A stretch of 64,000 nucleotides of DNA from positions 8,246,001 to 8,310,000 of the forward strand of contig PUFA01000022.1 of the NCBI GenBank assembly GCA_003508835.1. Reading direction: 5' to 3'. The translations under genes were made by a program, and so were the position numbers. The stretch is from Eonycteris spelaea (taxonomy: Eukaryota > Chordata > Mammalia > Chiroptera > Pteropodidae). The notes beneath the pieces were generated by a model that worked only from the letters and a program-made list of their open reading frames with translations, ran no database searches and had not been told where the DNA came from. Each line of letters begins with the position of its first letter. Position 1 is the first letter of the stretch. Shown here one piece after another: positions 46,266 through 58,720 of the stretch.

Positions 46266-47464
46266 ATGTACCATGGAAAAATTGCTATGGAAAAACAAAA
46301 CCTGACTAAAGGCACTTTGGGTCTCTAGAGAACGGACATACTTTTTACTCCCAGGGAGGCGGGTTCTTGGGTTCTTTAGGAAAACACCCCCAATCGATCT
46401 CGACGGAGACTTTCAATTGACCAGTTGGATCCTCTTGGACATAGCGAGGTCCAGTGATGAGACAGAGCGCTGGTTTTCTTTGCGTAATCAAGTAAGGAAT
46501 GTTGCCTTTCTATAGGCCGTGGAGGTAGAGGGATGACGGAGGAAAGTACAACAGTAAAAATCTTAGAAATACGTACTCTACAGAGAAAGAGCGGTCTAGG
46601 TCTTTGACAGTAATGTCTAATGCTAAGTGTTATTCATCTTCATTTTGGTTGTACAATGACCTAAGTGCTGACTGGATCCCTTTGAGAGTCAGTGCTGCAG
46701 GAACAAGTGAAAAGAGTCAGGCTTCCATACTGGTAATAAGAGGCACAGAGAGGGGGGCCACCTGAGCTGTCAGGGAAAAACCTGACTTTGAGCTGCACCG
46801 AAAAAGACAAGCAGGGCCCTACCTGGGTTATCCCTGCCTTCCATGGCTTTTGAGGTAGTTCTTTACTAAGTTATAGAAAATTATATAAGCAAAGTGATTC
46901 TGTCCATAGAAATGTTTGTGCCCAGTAGAATGCCATTTGTTTTGCAGCTATTTGTAAGTCTTTTTTTTTTTTTTTTACTACGTACAAATTCTTTAAATTG
47001 TCCTTTGAGTTGGTGATATCTTACTAGTTTCCTGAGTGAAATAACACATTGGGTAAGCATTCATTTCACATTTCTAAGCCACAAGTTCACCTTAAAACAA
47101 GGTATCGAACAAGCCAACTATCAGAAGGCAACATTTGTTTGGGAAACATTGAAGTGTGTCTGGATTAAGACGAAACTATGAAAATGATTCCTGTGCCTTC
47201 CATAATGATCAGAATGTTTGCCTTTGAAAAGATAAAAGGAAACAGATGGGGCTGGTAGTTTTGTGAGTGAAGACATATAATATACATAGCAGTCTATATT
47301 GCTTGGTAGATGTTTTTAAAAACCGTAATCCTCTCTCATTGCACCAGTGTTTATCCTGTAACTTTTGTCACTTGTTAGATATTTCTAAATGTTTTATTTC
47401 TGAGTAGTTTGTACTGTGGAGAGTCTTAAAACCTCTAGCTGTTCCACGATAACTTAGGTCGCAA
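46266..47464. other. Unique DNA, no gene recognised
   Basis: A T run lies at about 46,962-46,976. No repeat or coding exon was recognised. Confidence 0.5.
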
Positions 47465-47650
47465 GCAAACTTTGTCTATAAAGGGACAGAGAGTGAATAT
47501 TTTATGCATTGCAGGCCAGATGGTCTCTGTCAAAACTATTGTACTCTGCTTTCGCAACATGAAAGCAGGCACAGACCCTACATTACAAATGAGTGTCAAT
47601 AAAATTTCATGCAGAAAAACAGGATTTGGCCCATGGGTTTGCCAAACACG
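47465..47650 (+). mobile_element. hAT-type nonautonomous element
   Basis: 'CTATAAAGGGACAGAGAGTG', 'AATATTTTATGCATTGCAGG', 'CCAGATGGTCTCTGTCAAAA', 'GTGTCAATAAAATTTCATGC' and 'GATTTGGCCCATGGGTTTGC' follow a widespread mammalian MITE ('aaagggccagatagtaaatattttaggctttgcgggccatatggtctctg ... gatttggcccgcgggcc'). The 88-codon forward frame at 47,472-47,738 is read from this repeat and is not a gene. Confidence 0.82.
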
Positions 47651-49689
47651 GAGAATAAGTTATGATTTATTTACTCAGGAGTTGTATTATGAAACTATTA
47701 AATGGTTTAGAACTTTGAGAGACTGTACGCTGACATAATTAAGAGTAAGAAGAACATAGAATCTTTTTTGAGCGTTCTATCAACAAATAACCATAAGAAA
47801 AAAGATTGTGGAGAAGACATATCAATGGCTAATAGAAAGAGTCTCGAATTCAATAACATCGCCAGGAGCATGGCAAGATGAGTATAGATGAGATGTAGCT
47901 CACGATTGACTGCTTAAAACTTGGTCCAAACTGTCATAGCAGTGACTGTTCCAGAGAAGGATAGGAAAGAAAACAACAAAATAGATCATCTCTGAGTCTC
48001 TAAGACGAGTGGTGAAACCTCAGTCCCTTTCTTGTCGTGGCATCAACACTCGAGAGGAATTGGAGCCGAGGGATGCTGCCAATGTGCTTGTTGCATGGGA
48101 AGAAAGACGGCAGCCATACCAGAACGGGCCGACTCCCACACCAGACCTCAGACGCTCTGCTCGAAGGTTAGGAATGGGAAAGCAACATCTGGGGTTTGTC
48201 TGCTAGATGGATGACCCCCCCCACACACACACACACAGAATATGAACAAGCTCATGGCATAACTGAGGCCTCTGGGGAGGGGAGGGCAGCCTGTAGAACT
48301 GTTTGCTTAAAGATTATATTTAGGGTATCACTGTACCACCCCTCCAGCACGAAGTGGGGCCGCATGTTCCCCTGTACCTCCACCTTTGCGGGTGGGCTCT
48401 GTCTTCCTAAATCTGTGGAAGGTAGAGGAAAAAGAGTTCATCTGAACGCATCAGCCTTTTGCATTATGTCCTTGGTATCATGCTGAAAGAGGTATTTGGG
48501 GCCACTAGTTTATGTAAATAGTCTGTTGTGATACTAAAATTTCGTCTTCATGATTGTTGATATTGTGACGCGTTTGAAATACGTTAGAGCAGGTATAGGT
48601 TAAAATCTCCAACTTTATTGTCTCCTTCACGGCAAATGGTTTTCCAAATAGGTTCTGTAATCATTCTCAGTGTGTTGAACTCAGAAAAGCCGTTTCTAAA
48701 GGGAGGAACTGCTAACCACCTCAGAGTTTCAGAGTGGACTAAAGGAGATGATGTCTGTTGAACACTTAGAATACTTCAAGGCACATACATGCTCAGCAAT
48801 GGGATCCTATTGCCATGATGATCCTCATGACCACATTTCTTGTATAACTTGGGTCTATGTGTTGTCTGAGTCCTGGCATCGGATGATGTGTTTACTCTTG
48901 CCCCGTGCCCCCCATTGTTTGAATGAGTGTAGCTTCGATATGCCCATCTTTAAAAACGGAACATTCTCTGCTTTCTTAAAATGGCTCTGGCGGGTCTCAC
49001 ATGTGTATTCTGTTGGAGACACCTGAAATCATATTGTCAAAATCAGAAGAAAATGGCGTCTGATTCTTATTGTGCTTTTGTGAAATATGAGACGGTCGGC
49101 AAGATTTGCGTCGTTCGTTCATTCTTTCTACCTGTGGTCAGGTCTCCTTTCTCATTCTGTAAATTTATGAAGTTTTCTTTGAAGAGGTTTCACGTAATCT
49201 TAAGTTTATTGCCAGAAATTGTACATTTTTATCGGGTCGTCAAAGGGTTATGTTCATTCTGTTTATGTTTTGTTTCTCCTTAGTATGCGTGGATGAGAGC
49301 TTTTCTATATTTATTCATAAGTGACTTCTGCACTGAACTCCCTGAGTAGTTATAATTCAAGAACATCATAATACCAGGCTTTTCTTTGTAATGAGAATGC
49401 TGTCTGCAGCAGCTAAATCTTCATCCCAAATCAGAATGGGATCGAGAGGGAGGACAGGGTGAGGAGAGACACTTCCCAGCATGCTCTCCTTCTCATTTTC
49501 AGAGTGTGGACTCCTTTGACAGAGCCACGTATCAGCAGTGACTCATTGGAGATGGTTTTAGGTAACAGCGAGTAAGAAAATACACTAAATACAGCCTTAA
49601 CTCCCAAAATGAACCACCCCCTGGTACCCTTGCCGTTATAGCAAACATATCCTAAACTTTATTCTTACCAGTATGTCTTTGTAGTAAGG
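47651..49689. other. Mostly unique DNA, no gene recognised
   Basis: Several small frames (48,009-48,486 and 48,748-49,283, plus) have no recognisable domains. 48,745-48,850 resembles an L2 or MIR 3' end very weakly. No splice-linked coding series was found. Confidence 0.4.
48215..48237. repeat. C run followed by (CA)n
   Basis: A short C homopolymer runs straight into a CA dinucleotide array of about eight units. Confidence 0.9.
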
Positions 49690-51010
49690 CAGCTGTCTTT
49701 GGGGTGCGGTCTGGTGGACTCCTGGGGGCACCCAAGTCATTTTGTAGGGGATCCATGATATCAAAATTCTTTTCTGATAGTACCGTTATTTGGTTTTTCA
49801 CTGTGTTGACATTTGCCATGATTTAAAAACAAAAAAAAACAAAAACCCACAGTCATATTGCTACTACCTTAGCATGAAGCATGGCTGCTGGCGGCCATGG
49901 CGTTGGTCACTATCATCCCTCGCAGGGAAAACAGCAGTTTCAATTAAGACCACCCTGGTGAAGCAGTAAGAATGACTCATATTATTAAATCTCAGCCCTC
50001 AGGTACAGATCGTTTTGATGTTCTGTGTGACAAAGTGGGAAATACACACAGGACTCAGCAGAATAATGTGGTGTTGGTCGAGTCGAGGGAAAGCTCTCGT
50101 ATGATTAGGTGAGGTGAACTAGCCGTTTTCCTCTCGGGGCACCTTCTTTATTTTAAAGAATGACTCCCCAGCTAATGGTTATGATGACGGTCGTGTTTGG
50201 CAGAGATTTTCTTGAAGATGAGTGAGCCCGTCACTGCCAAGAAAACGTGACAGTATTTGTACCATTGATAAAATCTGCACTTTCAAATGACAATTAGAAT
50301 TTAGAAAGCTTTGATCTGCTACTGTGAGCCTGATAACTTCCCCAAATTTAAAGGATTTCTGATGAGAATAACAGCCGTGGTGTTTGTTATTGTCTAAAGG
50401 TATCAGCATTTGGAATAGCTGCACAGCATAAGGAATCCATTTTCCAAATGACCGATTCATGATATTAGAAAATTACATACGGGCAAGCCATCCGTCCAAA
50501 ATGCATGGCCTACACATAGATGTGGACGTAACAGTACCAATTCATGGGTGGTTTCAGATTTCACACTGCAGCTAACCTTCAAAAAACGATCGCTCGTCAA
50601 AGAAGAATATTCACAATTGTCGGAAAAGTCTATTAACATTGTACTCCCTTTTCCTACTACATATCTGTCGGGCTGGATTTCAAACGCCACATACAACAGG
50701 CTGAATGCAGAAGCCAACTTGGGGATCCAGGTTTTCGCCATTCGGCCGGCATTAAAGGGGTTTGGCAAAACAGGAGACAGTGCCACTCGACTCACTAATA
50801 CTTTCCTTAAGGAACATAGCGACATTCACAGCACATGTGTATTAAGGTCATAAGGGTTTCTCGTGTGAATGTTAATAAACATGAAGTTTCTCAGTTTTCC
50901 AGTACAGCACTGATAGCTCTAGCTCACAGAAACAAGTTCTTTGGGCTGAGGATCATCGGCAGTTTTAAGAGCATAAATTATTTTCAGACTGAAACAGTTG
51001 AGAGCCACTG
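49690..51010 (+). pseudogene. hAT transposon with decayed transposase
   Basis: An old cut-and-paste element. The 5' part ('GACTCCTGGGGGCACCC', 'TTTTTCACTGTGTTGACATT') matches the leader of a mammalian hAT element. The 3' end carries TTGAGAGCCACTG (50,998-51,010), one base from a standard hAT-Charlie terminal inverted repeat. Between them, the plus-strand frame 50,548-50,853 encodes a remnant of the hAT C-terminal dimerisation domain, with 'KEEYSQLSEKSIN', 'LPFPTTYL' and 'NRLNAEA' near residues 18-57. An in-frame gap of about 15 bases removes a usual Phe-Trp-Cys segment just before KEEY. Upstream frames are full of stops. No clear 8-base target duplication was found, and the 5' terminal repeat is degraded. 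It cannot encode an active enzyme. Confidence 0.85.
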
Positions 51011-51959
51011 GTATAGGAAAGAGAGGGACTCCCCAACGTCATTGTAGTATTTGTTATTGAACTCTTTTTGGCCATGAGAAGGCCAGTGCCCACTGAGAAA
51101 CTCAGATCGCGCTAACCCTACGACAGCCGTAAGGTCGGTCGGTACCTGAATGTGCTCTCTGATTCTCATCCTTCCTGCCAGGAGCGCTCAGCGTCGGTCA
51201 GGACCAGGAGAGTCTCTTTGTCTCGGGTACAGTATTCTGCCTGCGGGTAGAGAGAGGCCACCAACTAGGGTCTGTTTGCATTTTGAATACTTCTAACCCT
51301 TGAGAGCCTTCCTGAGAATATGCTCCTGAAAACTGGCGCTTGGGATATGAGCCAGTTGGCGGGAAAATCAGAAGGGCGGAAGAGTTTTTAATCGTGTGCC
51401 TCTATCAGGTTCCTGCAGGTAGAGCACAGGTTCAGTGGCAGGAAAACCGGCAGGCTGTGTGCAGACCAGGTCCTCAGGAGGGTGGTTCCCCTCTGCCCTA
51501 AGGTTCACTTTATCACCAAGAAGCCATTGGTCTAAAATAGCCTGAGGGAGGAATTTTTTTTAAGGTCTAGAGAAGATAGTTAAGTCCTGTGGCTCTGTTC
51601 CCTAATGTGCATTTACTTCCCCTTCGGCAGTATCTGTTGCCATGTTTAAAAACAAGCCTCAGTATCTCCCATCTTAAAATACCATCCGTTTACCCTGTGT
51701 TCACTTGAGCCACGACACTGCCGCCCTGTGTATCTGTTCCTAGACTCTTGAAAGAGTTGGCTACTCACGTTACAGCCACTATTTGCTATATTATTTAACG
51801 TATTTCAACCTGGCTTCAGAACCTCACTGAAAATCTGATAGCTAAGGTCACTCTAGATCTCCCCGTGATATAGTCTCTCCTAAATCCATGTGCCGTAGGG
51901 GTCTGGAACACAGCTGACGACTCTGTTATTCTTGAAACTTGCCTCTTCTGGCTTCAGTC
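51011..51959. other. Unassigned DNA, no gene recognised
   Basis: Mixed composition without a recognised repeat or coding exon. Confidence 0.45.
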
Positions 51960-52960
51960 CTGATTCGCTTTCCAGGATCTGATTTTCATTATTTCCTCGT
52001 GCATGCCTCGAATCGACTATGCATTTCTCTTCTCCTTAAAGTAGAAGATTAAATTATTTTTCTCCTTTTACAGTGTAAACCTGAAATTGTAAATTGTCCT
52101 CTAAGCACCGTTTTAGCGGCCTCTCAAATGTTTGTTGTACGTCGTTTTAATGCAGTAAAAGGTGGTTTGTTTCCCCTGTGACTGTGGACCCATGAGAAAG
52201 TGAAAAGCGTGTTGATGTACACACATTTTGGGGATGTTCAAGATATCTATTTGCTATTGATTTTTAGCTGAGTTCCATTATGGTTGGAGGACATACTTTA
52301 AATTTTTAACATGTTAAGGTTTGTTTTATGGTCCAGGATATGGTCTACTTAACTTGCAGTTTACGTGCAATTAAAAAGACTTGTGTTGCTGGGTAGAGCG
52401 TTCCATAAATATCGATTAGCTCTTCTAACGAACAAAATGCTTTTCTACCTTGTTGTTCAGTGGATCACCGAGAAGAGTGCAATCTTCAAAGTTCATTATG
52501 AATTCATCTATTTCTCCTCTCAGTTCTAACTTTCACTTTATGTATTTGGAAACTCTGTCCTTATGTGCATAAACTTTTAGGACTGTCTTTTAAATGACCC
52601 CTTTATCATGATGTAATATTCCTTTTTATTCAAGTAATATTCCTGTAGCCATTCCAGCTTGCTTTTGATATTTGCATGAGGTTTTTTTTAAAAAAAAAAA
52701 AAACATTTCAATTTCATTTAAAGTAGGTAGTATCTAATTGGGTCTCTTTCATTTGGTGTGGTCAGAGCTTTTCTTTCTAATGTAGTTATAACATGATGGT
52801 GTTAAAATGTTCATATTCTAGCATTTTGTATTCATTTCATCTTTTGTTACGTCCCCTTTCTGCCTTCTTCTGGATGACTTCTGACTATCACCTTGTTCAT
52901 ACATCTTATGAAAAAGGCTTTTGCCTTAGTGTACAATATAAACTTTTTCAATTAATCAGA
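51960..52960 (-). mobile_element. L1 ORF2 fragment
   Basis: Plus-strand text is antisense L1: 'CTGAGTTCCATTATGGTTGG', 'GTTTGTTTTATGGTCCAGGA', 'GTGTTGCTGGGTAGAGCGTT', 'GAATTCATCTATTTCTCCTC' and 'TTTCACTTTATGTATTTGGA'. These match the ORF2 endonuclease/RT interval read backwards. The copy is old, has no intact frame, and is interrupted by an A/T-run expansion near 52,682-52,704. Confidence 0.75.
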
Positions 52961-53271
52961 GATAGACAGCAACAAGGTAGCTGGTGATCTTTTACACAGT
53001 TCACGTGTACTCCGAGGGCCTTATGCACTAAATCTTCGGTTCCTCTCTGCTTTCCTTGTAATATTATCTATGTGACTTCTGTAAATGCTATCAATGCACA
53101 AGAAATTGCTGTTTCTTTTGTTTGAGACGATGATGTTCCACAGAAATTAAATTTTTAAAAAGCGTTATATTCACAATGATCCATGCCAGCCCTAGTGCCC
53201 TTCGTCTATTTGAGTGATCGATCTGTCGTCCCTCCTGCAGTGCCTATTGGGGCCCCAACCCTGTGAATTGT

Positions 53272-53325
53272 CTGTGCTGTGTAACAGGTTACCACAAGCC
53301 CAGCGATGTAAAACAGGCCCCTCTG
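53272..53325 (-). mobile_element. MLT1-type LTR terminal scrap
   Basis: 'TGCTGTGTAACAGGTTACCA' and 'CAAGCCCAGCGATGTAAAAC' match the reverse complement of the MLT1 3' end ('gctgtaacaaattaccacaaacttagtggcttaaaac'). Only about 55 bases survive, next to an L1 3' end. Confidence 0.55.
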
Positions 53326-53334
53326 TGGACCTAA

Positions 53335-53428
53335 ATACAGGGGATAGTTGCATCATAACGTAAAATAAATTCCACTAAATTGTACACTTGAAAAGGTTAC
53401 TTTTGTTATGTGACTCTTAAAAAAAAAT
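53335..53428 (+). mobile_element. L1 3' end fragment
   Basis: 'CCACTAAATTGTACACTTGA' and 'GGTTACTTTTGTTATGTGAC', followed by an A run, form the common mammalian L1 3' end ('aattgtacacttaaaatggttaattttatgttatgtgaa'). Strong 5' truncation. Confidence 0.75.
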
Positions 53429-55235
53429 CCTCTGTTGGAGCCAAGGGTTTTCATTCTCTTAAGGAGTAGATTAGACCACAGCAGCGGGCAGCTCTTACTT
53501 ATAACTCAGATGATTGACGTGCCGGTGGAGGGGCGGGCGTCGTTCTCCGCTGTTCCGATGCGGCCTCTCGGGCGGGCACTGCGTCCCGGAATGTCGGTCG
53601 TGGAGCCTGTCCAGCGCTCTTGCCCATCCCTGCGTAGCAGAGACTGATCATCTGGGCCCCAGAAGCCTTCCTGCCTTGGACGTGGGTAGAGAGGAGGATT
53701 TCCCGTTCTTTTCCCCAGGCTCAATGGGTCTTCACTCTTGTCCTAAAGGCGATGTGATTGGCTGCCCTACTCGTGATGGCTTAAGGCCTCACTGTCATAG
53801 GGGTGGCAGGTGGGGACAGAGGCTAGAGGGTGTTCACCAGAAAAATGCCAAAAGTCAACTCGCAATAATGGCAGATTTTCACTAGAAAGTGGATAAGATG
53901 TGTGGGATAGCTGCCACACTAAGAACGTTTGCCAAGTACTTAGCAGGGAAGCTAAACCAAGAATTTCAAGGAATCACGAATGCGATGACATCGTTCATAA
54001 CATGCTCTACACATTTCGACAAGTACTTGAATCTGTGTTCTTAAACTAGCTTGCTTGGTGCTCTAAAAGTGGTTCGGTGCAATCTAGGACCGGCCATGCC
54101 CGGGAATGTGCTATGTTCTCTCCTTCAGACTTACCTTTCTAACCTTAGGGGTCCTTGTCGCCTGAGTCTTTGTGAAATCTCGCCGTTGTCTACCAACATC
54201 TTAGGGTTACACTTGTTGAAGTTGATTGTCCCATAATCCAGATTTGGGCTCAACTATTATCCGACTGCATATGATGGGTCTTTTTAGAGGCATGAGCTTA
54301 AAAACTACCTCACTGTAGACACCTGCTAAGTCGTTGTCTTCTGACGTGTGAGCTAAATCTATGGACAGCGTGGAGCAACAGAGACATGGAAAAGCGAGAG
54401 TCAGTGAAACTGGGAACCTTAAAGTGATCATGTGCAGGCGTCTCGGGCCCATACTTGGATTTGTTCACGTGGCGACAGGGCCCCGGCGCACGCTGGCGTA
54501 GCTGCCACTGCCACAGTACGACGCCGCTGGGTCGGGCGGAAGGTTCGAGTCTGTCCTTTTCCTGCCACCCCCGTAATGACAAGTCCGTGAGCACTTTCCA
54601 GGCTCCTGGTAAAGCGAAGCCTGGCATGGAGACGTCGTTAGCGCACTGCGTGAACGGAGCTCACCAGCCGTAAACGTGCAGAGTGTGGTGACAGGTTCGT
54701 TTGGGGGAGGCCTGAGGTTCCGGGGAACAGAAGGAAAAGAATCTGCATTACTCGCGAAGCCCCGTCGAGAGCCCTGAGCGAGCCTCCGGTTTTGTCCACT
54801 GAAGGAAGAAACAGTGTCCCGCAGAATGGCTAGTGTCCCCTCCCCTTGACAGGGACTCACGAAAGACTGTAAAGGGCCTTCGTGTAATTATTGGCCTGTG
54901 AGAGTCACTGACTCGTTCCTCACTTTAAATGGTTTCCATCTACTTTTTCTCTCTCAGCTTCTATTGGGTGTTGTGTCCGTTTTTCTCACCAACTCCTTGA
55001 CCACCATTCCTTTGTCTTTCATTATCCACGTCCAAAAAGTCCCTGAGTCTCCTGCAAACAATGCACACCCGTAGTTTGACCTTTTTCCCCCCATCTTTGT
55101 TTGGAATGAAAGCTCGAGTGCGAATGAGAAAATTCACCTGGATATATTTGAGTTTGAAACCGAGGGCTTTTTAAAATGAATTATTTCTTTGAGGTGAATA
55201 CCGTTAATGAACGAATCTCCTTTACTGTGGGCAAG
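53429..55235. other. Unassigned DNA with CpG-dense patches
   Basis: 53,516-53,640 and 54,455-54,560 are rich in CpG and GGGCGGG-type words, in contrast to the AT-rich DNA further left. Long overlapping frames on both strands (53,514-53,885 plus; 54,465-54,860 minus) follow from GC content, and no domain is recognised. Confidence 0.4.
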
Positions 55236-56766
55236 TCACATCTTACGGTAAGTAACATCTCTAGGGCTCAGTGGCTTGAAAAGGAGGTGTAAAGACATTC
55301 TCAGGAAATGTGAGACCCTCGAATGTATCTTATGCTGCAGCCGGCTTTTATGGCCTACTTGAAGAATGTGGTACTGGCTCTCCTGTGTTAATGAGCAGTT
55401 TAATTTTAAAAACTGAAGTCTTCCAATGGAGTCATAAATACTGCAGTTGCTAATATTCTTATCAAGCACAGAAAGATACATTTGTCTTGCATGAACAGCA
55501 TACTTCTCAAGCAGCCTGACCCCTTCAGATGTAGAAGAGCATGCAGTTAGCGCAATTTGTCACGGGCCTTTTACACGTTAATAATGTAATTAATTGTCTG
55601 TTTGGTCTAATTAACTTTTCAGACGCGGGCAGTTCTTATTCTTTTAATGCAAAGCAAGGGTGTCCTATTTGCAATTCTAATACCTGACAGAGAATTCCGA
55701 CCATCAACTCAAGTATACAAACGGTAGAAAAAGTATAAGGCGAAGAAGAAATCGACAGTCATAGTATGTATGCTTTAGGGTGCCGATGTTTGTAATGGGT
55801 AGGGTAGGACAAAATGCTGCTCCAAAAAATCCTACTCCACGCTACAAGAGTAGAGCAATTCATATTAGGAAATATGAGAAAACATATACCGACATGCCTA
55901 GCATACGTTCACATAGAAATCCTGTAATTGCTTTCACATGTGTTCATCTTGTTGCCCTTGGTCATTTATGCATTCGTAATGCCAACTCTGCAAGGTAGTA
56001 TGTTAGGAGCGAGAGGTTGGAGGATTACCGAGGTAAAAACTCTGCCCTCAACAGGAAGTTACCTGACCATGAACTTCAGAGCAAAAGGAAGTGAGCCTTA
56101 AAATAGATAACATACTCTACACTTTTTTCTCCTAGTGAACTATAAACCAGGATGGACTTTTGTAGCATATTCAACAGGAGCTAATCTTTATGCCTAGATT
56201 TGTACACTGTGAAATAGACTTCAATCTGACAAATAGTTGACATTTTGTTGTACGGTATTAAATAGTACTTCAGAAGTATCATTTCCATGGGTGAAGCCAC
56301 TCAAACAGATACTCTAATTTAACACTGCAGCAAATGACCAGTGAGCAGTTTTAAAAATTGGGAATCTGACTGTAGAAAGAAACCTGACAGGAAATGGTGA
56401 TAGTCACATTTAAAAAGTGGTATGTACAAATTACCAGTGTGACAAATAATGCAACATTGGCATCACTAAATACTTTATTAGGGTCTCGCTTAGAAACAAA
56501 ATCCCTGGATCAGAGGCCACGTCTAAAAATGTATAAAGCTACTGATAGAATCAAATCACTTTCTGGAAAATTTCCAGGAATCTGACATCCTAGATGAGGA
56601 GACCACTCTTACATAGGCCGAATTACCGTAAAAATTCATATTTGGTTAAAATGTCTCGATTGCATGTTTGAGCATCTCTATGTATTTGTCATGCACGTAA
56701 TAGTAAATGTTCTATCACATGAGTAACTTTTTTTTCACTGTCCATTTTCATTATGATATACTGAAG
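55236..56766. other. Unique DNA with candidate regulatory block
   Basis: No gene recognised. 55,530-55,690 is a likely conserved noncoding element, described in findings. The rest shows nothing that I can name. Confidence 0.4.
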
Positions 56767-56895
56767 GAGTGGTTAGAATATGGCTGGACTCGGACCGTTT
56801 GGGTTCTAATCCTGGCTCTGCTCTCATTGTGTGAGTTACCCTGTAAAACGTCTTTAGATTCGTTGTTGTTTAGTGACTTCATAAATGTAAACGTA
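56767..56895 (+). mobile_element. MIR SINE fragment
   Basis: Forward MIR head: 'TGGCTGGACTCGGACCGTTT', then 'GGGTTCTAATCCTGGCTCTG' and 'CATTGTGTGAGTTACCCTGT'. The 3' half fades out after about 56,890. Frames on both strands here (81 plus, 60 minus) are SINE-derived. Confidence 0.75.
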
Positions 56896-58214
56896 AAATT
56901 CTTAATGAAGCTCCCATTTTCCTTGGTTGCCACAGTTTCGGCGAGGTATTAGATGGAAGGAGCATTCTTTTCTTCTTGGTTTATACCCAGTGTATCATCT
57001 GAATCAGTCCTGATCTCCCACTCAAAAGAAACTCCCAGTAGATGTTAGCCTTAATAAACTGTTTAAGTGCAATGGTTAAATAGACATCTCAAGGTCAGGG
57101 TGAAATCATCAGTAATTTCTCCTATGTTTGTTTTCATTGCTAGTAGCTCTTGAAAGATCCTGACTTTTCCATGACCGGTGACATACGATTGTGGATTTCT
57201 TTCCACAATTTCTAACGGTCTCTCTTTCACGTTTCACTTGTAATTCAGCTGGAAATCGTCCTGGCATGAGAGGAGCAAGCGACTTGATGTGTTTGAGTTA
57301 GGTTGCCTCTTTTTCCTCCACGCAACTTTAAACACCTCACGGTTGCGTAGCGGGGAGTGCGTGTGTGCGTGCCTTCGTCCTGTGCTCAGTGTGCACGTAT
57401 TCTTTTTCAGAACTGTCCTGATACACTGATCTGGCGTTTATTGTGCCAATTCCACGTCTTTAATGACTATAATTTTATAATATTTCACAGCTGACAATAC
57501 AAGTGCCCTTTTATTTATCTTTGTCGTCAACATTCTCAGTGATTCTCCTCTTTGAAGTCATCAAAATGAACTTCAGACCCATAATTCCTATCTTTTCTTT
57601 AAAAAATCTTCTCGTGGGTTCTTCTATAGGACACTTAGAACCCACACATTATTGCAGGAAAAATCATTGTCTTCACAAGACTCAGTTTTCATATACAGAA
57701 ACATGGAAGATACATCAATGTAAACGACTTGAGACTTTCACGAGAAATTTTAATGATGTATTTTTATAGCTATGTACATTCTATAAAGCAGATTGTATAC
57801 AGATTACACATAATAAAATATTTCTTTAGCCTACTTAAAGTGTGGCAGAGACTGGAAAAAAATGTTTCTCTCTAATGTTGTGTCTCTGGTTTCTCTTTGT
57901 ACGTCTAAACGTGTACCATTTTAAGTGTTGTGAAGCACTTGAAAGCTCTTGATTATTAAAGCCCGATCATGCATCCAGCTTTTGATGCTGTCACATACTT
58001 TTCTTTTTCTTGAATGCTTACAAAGAATCAATGTGTTTAGTTTCATAATCAAAAGGTTTAGCTCAGTTTCTGAAATTTTGGAAAATTTCTTTGTAGTGTC
58101 TTTTCTGTTACTACACAGATTATATGTTGTCTATACTTGTTCTAAATTTTAGTTTGGTGGTAAAACATTTCCTAATAGTAATTTGCCTTAGTTTATTAAA
58201 TGGAGGTTGAATCA
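56896..58214. other. AT-rich unique DNA, no gene recognised
   Basis: AT-rich, especially 57,460-58,200. No repeat was named with confidence. Forward frames at 57,503-57,769 and 57,949-58,152 have no recognisable content. Confidence 0.45.
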
Positions 58215-58720
58215 ATCATCAATGGACAGTGAGAGAGTCATGCTTAGGTAATGAGGCCTCCATAGAAACTCAAGAGGATGAGGGCTGGAGATCTTTCGGG
58301 TTCGTGAGCACACGGAGATGCAGAGTGATGCGCCTATAGGGAGCATGAAGCTCCACACAGCTTCCCACGTACCTTGCCCTCCACGTCTCTTCGAAGTACA
58401 GGTAGCTTGCCCGTGGAGATGACATCTGAAGTATGTGTGGTTGGAGGGGGCGGCCGTCTTGTAGGACTAAACCCGTAACCCGTGGAACCTGAGGCACTCT
58501 CTGGGGAGGTGGTGTCAGAATTGAGTGGATTGTTTGGACAGTCTCTTGGCGACAGTGGCTTGTTAGTCTGAAGAACCCTCCCCCACCCTGGGCTTAGGAT
58601 TCCAGACCCCGTTCTGTTTGTGCCAGTGAAGTGAGGTTGGCTAGAACGGCTCTGGCTCAGAGAAACATGCATTTGGGAAGAGAAACCACAGGGTGAGGGA
58701 TGACCGAGCTCAGGAGGCCG
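58215..58720 (+). mobile_element. LTR-like repeat, copy A (internally deleted)
   Basis: It opens with 'GGTAATGAGGCCTCCATAGA' and 'GGGAGCATGAAGCTCCACAC', then jumps to 'CCGTGGAACCTGAGGCACTC', 'GGTGTCAGAATTGAGTGGAT' and 'GGCTAGAACGGCTCTGGCTC'. The second half is homologous to about 60,380-60,680 (copy B). The middle present in B is missing. I recall the family as a mammalian retroviral LTR but cannot name it. Confidence 0.6.

Noticed and set aside
50179..50825. Minus-strand frames of 93 and 122 codons
   Set aside because: They are antisense shadows of the hAT transposase remnant, whose homology is on the plus strand.
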